Below, one piece after another: positions 8,563 through 17,474 of a DNA stretch of 35,930 bases. Positions within the stretch are counted from its first letter, which is position 1, and every line of letters begins with the position of its first letter. The position numbers were made by a program, and so were the translations under genes. Origin of the DNA: Ectocarpus siliculosus (lineage: Eukaryota; Sar; Phaeophyceae; Ectocarpales; Ectocarpaceae); assembly GCA_000310025.1 (NCBI GenBank), contig FN649742.1:4375494-4411423 (forward strand). Reading direction: 5' to 3'. The notes under the pieces are model-generated. The model saw only the letters and a program-made list of their open reading frames with translations. It ran no database searches and had not been told where the DNA came from.

Positions 8563-11150
8563 GAGGTGAGAAGAACCCTTTGCCGCCATCCATGCCTGCG
8601 TGTGTGCGTGCTTATCTCGAGGCGCGCGCATCGTCCGGGTCAGGATGGTCTTGTCGCAGCACGCACGTGCCTGAAACACTGGAACTCGAAAAAATGTGGC
8701 GTCCCACCGTCGTTATTGCGTGGTGGCAGACACCCCCGTTTGGCGGTCTTGCGACGGCGGTGAGGAAGGTATGCGTATGCATGTATGTCTGTGTGTGAGT
8801 GCTTTCTTTGTTTAGCATCGACGGCACCAACCGGCTGATCAATGATAACTCGCCAGTCTTTTACAACGAGACATTGATGATAACTCGTCAGTGTAATAAT
8901 ACGAGAGAAAAAAGAACGCGGTGTTTTCTTGTTGGCGGGCTCCCCCGTCAGGGGGCCTGCAAAAGGAGCTTGGACGACATAATCCACAAGTCTCTGGATT
9001 CAGTGCACTTTCATTTTTTTTTTCCATACCATCTACTGGGTATACGTTTGACGCACCAACCGGTGTCACACGCAATTAATTCCTTCGACTTCGTGAAACG
9101 AAAAAACACTAGCCACATCTATTCGGTAGCACTACTGCTGCGGTGTTTTCTCCCGTGCTAGCATCAATTGACTGGATCTTGTGCTTGTTCGCGCGTAGCT
9201 TGGACGGGTGCTAGGTACACCTAGGGTAGGGTAGGGAGGCGTCAAGTACGAAAGCCAGAGGGGGAAACATGAACTGCTTTCTTGAAGTCTTTAGGATGGA
9301 AACCAAGTCTCGAGAAGCTGTCGGCCTCCGCTGAAAATATGCAACCCCCCTGATAGTCTCATTTATTAACACGATCTAGCATAACCGGACGCTGGGGGTC
9401 ATTCATGCCCAGACTTCCCGCCCATCAAAGAGGTCGACGATTTATGGTTATCTCATGAGAGCTTCGGAAGTAAGTTGGCGTTGTTTTTGCCCTGTCTTTC
9501 CGCCCGCGCCGGTCCGTCAATAAAACAGGCGCACGCATATCAACTGCGCGGGTTCTTCTCCCGAACGAACGGGATATTCGGAGAGAGGCCCATCCTCTCC
9601 ATGCCGTTCGACACCGCCGATACCTTGTTGGCCCTCCAGGTATTCAGGTCTTTATGTGATTTGTGGCTCGACGTCGTGCCCTGTATTTGTTGTGAAGCGA
9701 GTATTTCAGATTGGATCCTACCAAAGGGGGGAGGAGTCTGAAATTGGTGTTCATTGGAGTTGATAGAAGAAGTGGGCATTTATACGATTTGTGGCTCGAC
9801 GTCGTGTCCTGTATTTGTTGTTTAACTACTTTTTTGCGAGTCTGGAGCAACCAGGCTCTCTTGTCCGCAGGGTTGGAACCGACGGGCCTGCCTCTCTTGT
9901 CCGTGGACAAGTCGCTTGCAAGCGTGCGGCCACCAGGCCTCTTGTTGCTAAGCAACCGCCACCTTTGTTCGCGGAGCTGTGCGCCTTCGCCGCCTCCTGC
10001 CTTGCCCGTGACACCGAGACGGCAACGACGAGGCCTTGTTGTTACGGTGTTTTGTGCCAAGACAAATGCCGTGTCAGCAGTGCGGTAGACGTTTGAACGT
10101 AGCCGGGACCCCAGTTCTTCTGCGTTCTACTCGCCAGCCCGTCGGTTGTTGGCGTCAGCTACCAGTCCCCCGTCACCGACGTTTATTGGCAAAACGACGC
10201 GCCAAGAGAAGAAGGGCGGCGGCAGACAAGCGCAGCAGCACGGAATTCTCACGAAAGCATCGCAGAAAGGTAGAGGAACGCCCGCCGCGTGCTTGGCGTG
10301 TGTTTCTACTGCTAGGAGCGGCGTTTGCGTGGCCCAGCAACCCAGGCAACCTACGACGGGGTACTCCCCCCCCCCCGGCAATATGTTTTTCCTTGGCAGG
10401 GAATTCTGAGTGCGACTGAACGAGAGGTGGTGCAGAAGAACGGGGTCCTGGCCTCCGCGTTCCGAGACTTCGCGGCGCAATCAGCCAACACCCTCGACGC
10501 CCACTCTCTGGGCGCGGTCGGCGCGAGAAACCTGATGGGCATGGGGTTCATCGCGGCCCGCGTTCGCATGTTCGGGAGGCCGGCCCTGTCCCTTGGCTGG
10601 ACGGAGAAGGCCACCAACATGTGCATGGTACGGTTTGTGTGGAAGGCGTGCGTGGGAAGAGGTGGCATTGGTCAGTCTTGTTGCTTCATAAGTTAACACG
10701 TCGCCAGCTACAATTAATTAGGTTCCCGCTGCATTGTGCGCGAGGATCCATGTGCGGTTTCGTTTTCCGTTAAGGGGTTAACCCTCCCCTCTCGCGCGAC
10801 GATTCATCATTAATTCAAAATACTTCAGCGTGCTATCACCCGCCGCACTTTCTTGCCTTGGAACACCACTCTCGGTGTTTTGCGATCCATTCGTAGCGAC
10901 GCCGGCGACGACTGGCACGTCCACGTCCGACCACGACCACGTTTCGACGACGCCACTTGCCCTGTTGTTCTTGCGTGCCGTTTACTCTTCCACGTCGTTC
11001 CTGCTGTTGCTACTGCACTGTTGCCAGGAAGGGGACCCTATCTGTGGGTCGTTGCTGCAAAAGCTGCTGGATCCCACGTGCGTCATGCTCAAGGGGAGAG
11101 GGCACTTTTACGATGCGTACGTAGCCTGCGTTGCTTGCTTGGCCAACTGA
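6203..11150 (+). CDS. Six-exon gene, helical-repeat-like protein of unknown family
   Basis: Proposed exons are 6203-6912, 7618-7714, 8344-8565, 9529-9639, 10400-10627 and 11028-11150 (TGA at 11148). All have GT-AG borders and the phases match (2 then 1 at the first junction, 0 at the rest), giving 496 residues with an unknown N-terminus. Exon one opens after a pyrimidine-rich acceptor (CTACAG|CAC); its first 150 residues are Arg/Pro/Thr-rich and disordered. Later exons are rich in third-position G/C and encode helices. A segment of similar shape recurs in three exons: SSHSVVAGFVVGLAV, SLNVLEANGILLGLS and DAHSLGAVGARNLMG. Exon three ends in a poly-Ala/poly-Thr run. The pattern resembles helical repeat proteins (OPR or FASTK-like), but this is weak. 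The first exon's frame, the last exon's end (a donor at 11117 is possible) and any missed exon between 8565 and 9529 are uncertain. Confidence 0.5.
6949..6972 (+). repeat. (GAA)n microsatellite
   Basis: Eight consecutive AAG/GAA units lie in the first intron of the gene at 6203-11150, shortly after the donor at 6913. Confidence 0.8.
7033..7149 (+). repeat. GT-headed dispersed repeat, copy 1
   Basis: A GT/T-rich head precedes the core AGCATCGACGGCGCTAACCG, then GCTGACCAATGAAAATACGTCAG, and the unit ends near GGGACCCCGTGAGGGG. Further copies are at 8811-8965 and 34823-34869 and 34924-34958 (same orientation), and at 33262-33378, 33408-33435 and 33459-33560 (inverted). All fall inside introns of the two + strand genes at 6.2-11.2 kb and 31.6-35.9 kb. 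Confidence 0.6.
7765..8204 (+). repeat. Tandem pair of a 224-bp repeat
   Basis: Two units, 7765-7981 and 7989-8204, begin GTGTACTCATAG after a G-run and end CTTCCTTTCATACGGACAT. They share long near-identical blocks, such as CGTTAGACCATTGACCTCGC and GCTCTCACATCACCAAGCGC. A third, slightly shortened copy is at 15287-15477. The pair lies in the intron between 7714 and 8344. No open reading frame, terminal inverted repeat or tRNA-like box is evident, so the class is unknown. Confidence 0.8.
8811..8965 (+). repeat. GT-headed dispersed repeat, copy 2
   Basis: The core AGCATCGACGGCACCAACCG, then GCTGATCAATGATAACTCGCCAG, follows a GT-rich head. Part of it is duplicated again (GATAACTCGTCAG at about 8880-8892). 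The far end carries CTCCCCCGTCAGGGGGCC, matching the hairpin-like end of the copies at 7149 and 33262. Confidence 0.55.
9655..9826 (+). repeat. Direct repeat pair in intron
   Basis: The sequence GATTTGTGGCTCGACGTCGT, then GCCCTGTATTTGTTGT, occurs at about 9658-9694 and again at about 9787-9823, 129 bases apart, within the intron after 9639. It is a local duplication with no evident coding role. Confidence 0.75.
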
Positions 11151-14100
11151 ACGCGTCGTACAATGGTAGGCGCTTTCAGTTAAAGACCAACCTCGCGGTG
11201 CTAAGAATATGGGGCTGCCTGTACGGCGTCTGCTTTGTCGTCGGCCACCCGACCGCCCTATGTAGAAGCGGTGACGATACGACGACCGGGGTCGGAAAGG
11301 AGGCTTACCTCAAGGCACCTACACGGGACGAAGGTTTGTGGTCATGAAACCCTCCAGTCAAGCTATTATGCTACAGTGTAGCTGCCTACAGTAGACCTTG
11401 CATCGTTTCCAGGAAAACGTAGTACAAGTAGTTGTCCAACACCACACTCTCTCGCAGCTACCATGCGTGTGTTGGGAAGCGAGTGCTTTGCGCGTGTTGT
11501 TCGTGTCGTGTCGGGAGTCTCGCTAGGTTGATTGGCAAAGAAAGTTAGTGATTGCTGTGTACCTTATTTTGACGATGGCGGCGTCGGGTTCGGCTTCGAT
11601 CGACAAGAACCGCCATTCAATGTTGTTGTGTGTACATAAACTTTTGTTTTGGTGTTAGCAGCAGGTTTGATGGTATGGATAGGTGGAGCTCTACAGATAA
11701 AAGAAGGGAAGATACATTTCATAGTGCTTGCTTTCGACAACTCTATGAAATCGACTTGAACTACGAAAAAGAAATACGCTGCAGTTGTTGAAGTCTAGTC
11801 ACGTGTTTTGGGAATAATTTAGCGGCTTCTTGGCGTTTCTAGGATGTGTGTTGTTGTAAATAATGCAAAGGCGATGAAGCCTCTTGCGTGTGTGGTTTGA
11901 CGAGAGCTGACAAGAGGGATACGCCTCCCACCATCCCCGTACGCCCCCCACGTTGGACCAGTCGAACGGGACAAGTCGCGCCCTGCGGGTGCGCAGGGAG
12001 GACTCCAGTCTTTGAATCTAACATTTTGTCGGCGTCTTAGTTTGTTGGGTGCTTGGGAATAGGAATCGGGTGGCTACGATCGGCATCGGCTTTGGTTTGT
12101 ACTATTCTGCATATCAATATGAAACGGCGTTGCATGCCGTGTTTTGTTCTTGTGTGCGGTATATTGTTTTCATGAAACAGCGTCATGTGCGCGTCAGTTT
12201 GTTTTCGTGAATTATGTTTTTTTAGGGATTCCTTTGTCGACATTACTCCGGGAGTTTTTTTTTATTTACAAAGCCCGGGATGACCGAGGGCGGCTAGATG
12301 AGTACTTAGGCCTCGAGGTTCTCATGCTTCCGGGTGTGTCCAATAATGATGATTTTTGTCTCTTCTTTCTTTCTCTCTCCGTCCCATCTGATCTGGCCGC
12401 CAGTCTGTACACCTTTTTGGAGTATATGATTGACGCACCAGCCACCGATACAACGGCGCCCACATCCGTACGCCTTCCCTATGCACCTTTTAGGTGTAGT
12501 GTGTGTTTGATGTTTGACCCACCATACAGAAACGGGGGAGCAAGAAGCTTCACACGTCGCCGGCAAAGCGCGCTAGGTCGTCTTGATGACGACTCATCAT
12601 CTGTTGCTTTTTTTGCATTTCGACTAGTAGTAGGATATTTTTTGCTGTTTTTTTGGTTTCTATATTTAGCACCACCTATCTATGCCACGCCATACGGCCT
12701 TTCGGTTCGGATATTGCTAGTTTTTGTTTACACTCCGCGCCACGCGTGCGTCCGTGCGTGCGCGCTTTTTTCCCGGTTTGTGTTCCAGCCGTCTTATATA
12801 GCTGCCTCCCCTTCTCTACGGCGTGGTCTCATTCCGTTGTAGTATGTACGTTTCCCTTTAGCTGTTGTTATCGTCTTCCTTTCTTTACAGGTTTTATTCG
12901 CGGGCTTCCCGCAATATGTCCTTACTTACTTCCTGTCCTTTCGACGTGGTGGATGAATGAATGAATGGTTTCTTTTTCATGATACCACACTCTACTACTA
13001 CTGCTGTGTTGTTACTCCTGTATGCAGTGCCGGCGTTGTTGTTCGAATAGACTACGAAAACTTCATTCAGCAAAAAATGGGTCAAACAAATCAATTGGGG
13101 AAGCAGCCGGGGGCACATGGCAATCTATTTGATGTTTGACCCACCAGCTGCCGTTAAAAAAGGTAACACGCGGCGCCACGCCTTACCTGTCTTACCTACA
13201 CGTATGCGTGCAGGGAAAATTCAGGAGAAACCGACCACCAGATAATTCTGTTGTACAATACCATGAATAACCGGAAGCGGGTAGCTCTCTCACTCGCTAC
13301 CTCTCTCGTGTATACACTTGACTTAAAAACTTGTGGACGAACAAGCCCAAACTCCGTCGGGAGCCGATTCTGCACGTTCACTCGCACTCACATGCACAAC
13401 ATACACCCAACCACACACGGAAACCCAAAAGGAACAAAGCTACATTACGCACCCACGCTTGGAAGCGGGCCTCGCTCAAATGCCATGCTTGCGCCACGCC
13501 TACGCATACGTGGATAGCGAACACGATTAGTATCTCCAGTTCGCGCCACACGGTTTCAACGGCACACTAATCCTACCCCGGCTTTCCACGTGAAAATTCG
13601 ACACAACGACCACAAGGACAAGGGTCACTGTCCGCCCGATGAAGGCGATGCCACACACGAGACCCTCACCTCCACCCTCACAGATCAACCTTTCGAAACT
13701 TGAAACATGCACCTCCCAAAATATCTACCGTATCTACAAGGCACGAACGATCTGTCTGACTTCAACCGATAATGTCCGGATACCAGCAAAGGTGGAATCC
13801 CTTACCGCAAAACCACGTTCGCTGACCGTACGTACGGTCGTGATCATCGGCGACGGTGCCATCGCTACCTCTTGATGAAAAAACCATCCTCTCTCCGGTG
13901 GACAGATACGAACCATGCATTTACTACGCGGACGCCAGGTAGACAAAGCACAAAAAGGGTACAAAGTAGTTCTCCACCAACCCAGACTTCAACCGCCCAT
14001 AAGAAAATCATGAGATTCCTGTAACGGCAAGTCCTTCCAGTGTCAGGAGAACTCAAGAGCTGCAAACATGTATCGCTAGACCCCATTGGGGGGTGGGGTG

Positions 14101-14192
14101 GGCGGGGTTCAAGCACTCTACCGTGTACCCATACGGCCACAGCAACTTGTAATCCCCCCCTCCCGGAACAGACGTTCGATCCCTTTCCCACC
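11151..14192. other. Intergenic region, no supported gene
   Basis: This AT-richer stretch contains one long open frame (12144-12842, +, 232 codons) without an early ATG and with a hydrophobic Phe/Leu/Cys-rich product. It is more likely chance or untranslated sequence than a gene. A direct repeat TTTGATGTTTGACCCACCA occurs at about 12507-12525 and 13128-13146. A small in-frame start ATGGCGGCG at about 11575 gives only 27 codons. GAAT and similar simple repeats lie near 12955. Confidence 0.45.
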
Positions 14193-14935
14193 CTATTTCC
14201 CAGAGGGCCTCTCGTAAACGGACTTGTAGTCTGGGATGTCATACTCCGCTGGCACGTACTCGGAGAACTGGTACCCTCCACCCGATGCCTCCTGCTCACA
14301 GCCCTTCCCAGCTGCCGACTCCTCCCCTACCGCCGCCGCTTCCTTCCCGCTCGATTCTTGCACACCGCCGCCATAACCCCCGCCACCCGCTCCGTAGTCC
14401 CGCTCCTTCTCTCCAAGCGGAGTCGCGTCTTCGGGCTCGAGGCGGTTGCCCGGGTGAGGGCGCATGTCGAGTCCTTCACCAGGAAACGATCACGCAAAAC
14501 AAAAAAAAAAGAGTTGTCCATGGGTACATGTATCAGAGGGTACACTTTGCCACGGCATGATCGAACCCTTACAGCAAAAAACAAATAACCCAATCGATGG
14601 AGAGGGTACCTAGCAGCGGGAGAGTGAGCACTAAGCGAGAGGGAGATACAAGCGGGTGAAATACCGCAGGCGGCCAAGAGAAGAAGGGAGATACGTATAG
14701 GGCAGGAGTTTCGCCGCTTTTACCCGACCCCCGCAACACCTTCCGCGTCCCGTCGCTTGGCGTTGATGCGCGCAGTCTCGATCGCCCGGAGGTCCTCTTC
14801 CACTCGCGATTTCGCTTGCGCCTCTGTGAACCTTTCTCGTTAACCGGGGCGTGGACGAGGTTTCGACGAGGTTTCGATCCAAATCGGCGGCACAAACAAG
14901 AGGGGAGGGGGAGGGGAGAGGGGCGGGAAAAGGAG

Positions 14936-14970
<35 letters not shown>

Positions 14971-17474
14971 CCAGGTTTAATACTCCATAAAACCTCCAAT
15001 GCTAACGTCCACGTGAGTTTGGAAAAAGCGAGAGACGAAGCGTTCCAATAAACCCTACGTTCACTTGTGAGTAAGAGAAAGCGAGAGACGCAAGCGTCAA
15101 AAAGCATCGTTCACCAACGTTCATTTGAGTAAAAAAAAAATCAAATCCGTCCACAAGAACCGCATTCGTGGCTTGGGAGAAATAAAATGTATCTAAGCAG
15201 TGTCGCTGAGAATACCGCAAGAATGAGGATCTTCGCACGGATCGGCTACATCGCACAGGCCGGGGTCTTGGCACAGGGGGGGGGGGTGTACTCATAGTCG
15301 TGAATGCCGTAGTCGTTAGACCATTGACCGTATCCCCACAAAGCCGGGACGGACCGGACCAGGCTCTCACATCACCAAGCGCGAAGCGCCGTGAGGTATT
15401 CGGCGAGTCGCATGAAGGGTGAGCTGCATCCTGCTAAGGGTGTTCGGCATCTTGTGCTTACTTCCTTGCGTACGGATGACAGCAGCGTATGACTTAATTT
15501 ATTTTCTGGTGCTTTCATTTCCAGAGACAGTTGTAAGCACTGTGTAACTGCCTCGGGGATGCTTGACCAATTTAACACAACGTGGTGCGATCATCCCCCT
15601 TGCGCGGAGTGAGGGTTCTCGACCCCGCACAACATGATCTACTCGACCAACATTCATGGTTACCGCAAAAAAAACAAAAACAAAGGTAAAAAAAGAACCG
15701 GTAACCTGGTTGCCGAGTTCGCGAGGTGAATTGGCTTGTTTTACAACGTCGTTGACAAGCGACGAAAGCGGAAAAAATCGGGTTCCAAGGGATTTAGTTG
15801 ATTATCGCACAGGTATCGTTCACTTCGCACAGGGGTGTGCGGAGACCCCGATACTTTTCGGCGAGGTTTGATACCACGAGTGGTTATATCCAGCTATTGT
15901 CGCGGGCCACTACTGTACCAAGGTAGCTTGTATCATGGGGCTCCACTGTTGTACTTTGGCATCGTAACGTTGCTCATGTGCAAGTGATGTTGAACACTGT
16001 TATTATTGTCGGAATCGGCAAAAATGGTATCCTACTCAATTAACCAAGCACGCGTACAAACCACACGAGACCAATCGACCACAACCAACAACGGTGGTAC
16101 TACGTAAAACACAGGTAGAATGCCAGGGAACAATACGCACTTGCATCCTGACATCGTAGCCAATGTATTGCTTGTGTGTGGTGTGTGTGTGAGCACACAC
16201 CTCTTTGTCCGGGGAATTTCAAGGTAGTACACCGCCTCGCCGCCTTGGATTTTTATTTCGCCGCGTGTGGTTTGTGTGCGCTATTGTGTGCTGTTGTGTC
16301 TGTGTTCGATATGTTGTGGTCCTGATGCTGCAGTGCTGCACACGAAGTTTTGGTGTGTGTCTGCTGTGATTTGTTCAGGATCGCACACATCGGAGTCTTG
16401 GCACGGGGGTGCGCGTTCAAAACACCCCACATCGCCGCGTTGAATATACTACGGATCGGAGTCATCGCACGGGGTGTGAGTTATATTTTCAGGACCGAAC
16501 ACTTAATGATTGTTCCGCACAGGCATCGGGCATTGTACACGGTACGTATCGGCGTCTTGGCACCCCTGTGTGATAGGAAAACCGAGAAAAAAACATATTA
16601 AACCACGACCGCACAACAGTGTGCGAAGACCCGCATTCTTACGGTAGTCCACACATAAAAAGGATGAGAGCGTAAGAAGGAAACGCGACAAGCGGGGTTC
16701 TTACGCGGACCCCGAATTTCCCACAAGGTCCACCGACAGCTGAGGCTTTATCCGGCATGTAATTCCATGCAATCACCGAGCGCAAGCCACACGGCACACG
16801 TACGGGCCGGATGGTACAACTATGGTCGGTGTCCCTCAGGAACACCACCATACTTGCACCATCTTGGTGTGGTTGCACGGTGTTGCGTGCCGGTAAAAGC
16901 CTCAGCTGTAGGTGGACTTTGCGGGAAACTCGGGGTCCGCACAAGAAACCCGCTTGCCGCGTTTGTCTTCCTTCCATCTTCAAGCCTCCTCGAGAGTAAA
17001 GGCCTCCAACGTACAACTATATACGTCTGATTTTTTGGTCCTGACGACAGCAGTACTCCATTCATTCCCCGCCGCCGAGGAGAGATGCGCTCATCGTCGC
17101 GGCGTTTTGATTGGTGCGACACCACCATGCGTAGCCCCCCGCGCACTGCTTGCCGCAAGCCATACCCATGGCGACCCCCCACAACCGAGTCACCTTTTTT
17201 TCTCGAAGAACGCCGCGTTGTCTCTCCTGGCGCTTGCTTTGGCGGCTTCCGCCGCCCCGTCGTAATCCGCCCCCACCCCCACGCTCACGTCGCCGTGGAC
17301 TCTGCCCGCCCCAGCGCGGGAATTGTCGTAGCTCGCTGCGGCGGTAGAGGGCCGCCGCAGCTCGTTGTGGTTGTCGTCGTCAATGGGGACGCCCACGTAC
17401 GCGAAAGGCCGCATGGTAGCGCGGGCCACGGGCACTCCTTCCACTGCTGCGAAGCCCGGCGGCTGTTGGTGTTG
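14193..17474 (-). CDS. 3' portion of an uncharacterised gene (three exons)
   Basis: On the minus strand, exons 17474-17194, 14831-14740 and 14473-14193 (stop TAG) join in matching phase (AG|G, then G|GA) to give 217 residues. Exon one starts after GTGCAG and encodes a Gln-rich start, the segment ATMRPFAYVGVPIDDDNHN and an Ala/Gly-rich stretch ending FFEKK. Exon two encodes a charged helix (FTEAQAKSRVEEDLRAIETA, then RINAKRRDAE) that continues the end of exon one as a probable coiled coil. Exon three is Gly/Glu/Ala-rich and ends in a Tyr/Pro-rich tail (YQFSEYVPAEYDIPDY). Third-position GC is high throughout. Translation could start at the internal ATG at 17414 (context ACCATGC), giving 197 residues, or further exons may lie upstream. 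The acceptor at 14832 lacks a good pyrimidine tract. No family is recognised; a cytosolic tail is one possibility. Confidence 0.5.
14938..14966. repeat. (GA)n microsatellite
   Basis: About fourteen GA/AG dinucleotides follow a G/A-rich tract. They lie in the intron between the minus-strand exons at 17194 and 14831. Confidence 0.85.
15225..16575. repeat. Scattered degenerate ATCGGxGTCTTGGCACxGGG motifs
   Basis: Related sequences occur at about 15238-15275, 15808-15860 (including an inverted form, GTGTGCGGAGACCCCGAT), 16378-16410, 16452-16478 and 16520-16570. They share the words GATCGGAGTC, T(T/C)GGCAC or TCGCAC, and GGGGTG. They resemble the 24-bp palindromic motif at 2253-2430. They may be remnants of one repeat family. 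Confidence 0.4.
15287..15477 (+). repeat. 224-bp repeat, third copy
   Basis: This copy starts GTGTACTCATAG after a run of G and keeps the CGTTAGACCATTGACC and GCTCTCACATCACCAAGCGC blocks. It has lost about 25 bases around GACCGTATCCCC compared with the tandem pair at 7765-8204. It lies in the large intron of the minus-strand gene. Confidence 0.75.
16660..16985. repeat. Foldback (long inverted repeat) element
   Basis: The left arm (about 16679-16765) and right arm (about 16873-16966) are inverted copies. The reverse complement of the left arm reads AAAGCCTCAGCTGTCGGTGG, then ACCTTGTGGGAAATTCGGGG; the right arm reads AAAGCCTCAGCTGTAGGTGG, then ACTTTGCGGGAAACTCGGGG. Weaker similarity continues outward. 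The loop is about 110 bases. A transcript across it would form a strong hairpin. It lies in the intron of the minus-strand gene. No target-site duplication was found. Confidence 0.7.

Noticed and set aside
8640-8775. Possible extra exon (MWRPTVVIAWWQ segment) between 8565 and 9529
   Set aside because: The frame that looks coding needs an acceptor phase that does not match the donor at 8566.
11117-11347. Extra 3' exon extending the helical-repeat gene past 11150
   Set aside because: Donors at 11117 or 11121 and acceptors at 11179 or 11205 would give introns of only 59-89 bases, much shorter than all others here, and one combination stops at once.
12144-12842. 232-codon + strand open frame
   Set aside because: No early ATG, AT-rich, Phe/Leu/Cys-rich product and no recognisable segment; the TA/TT-rich codons are unlike the confirmed exons.
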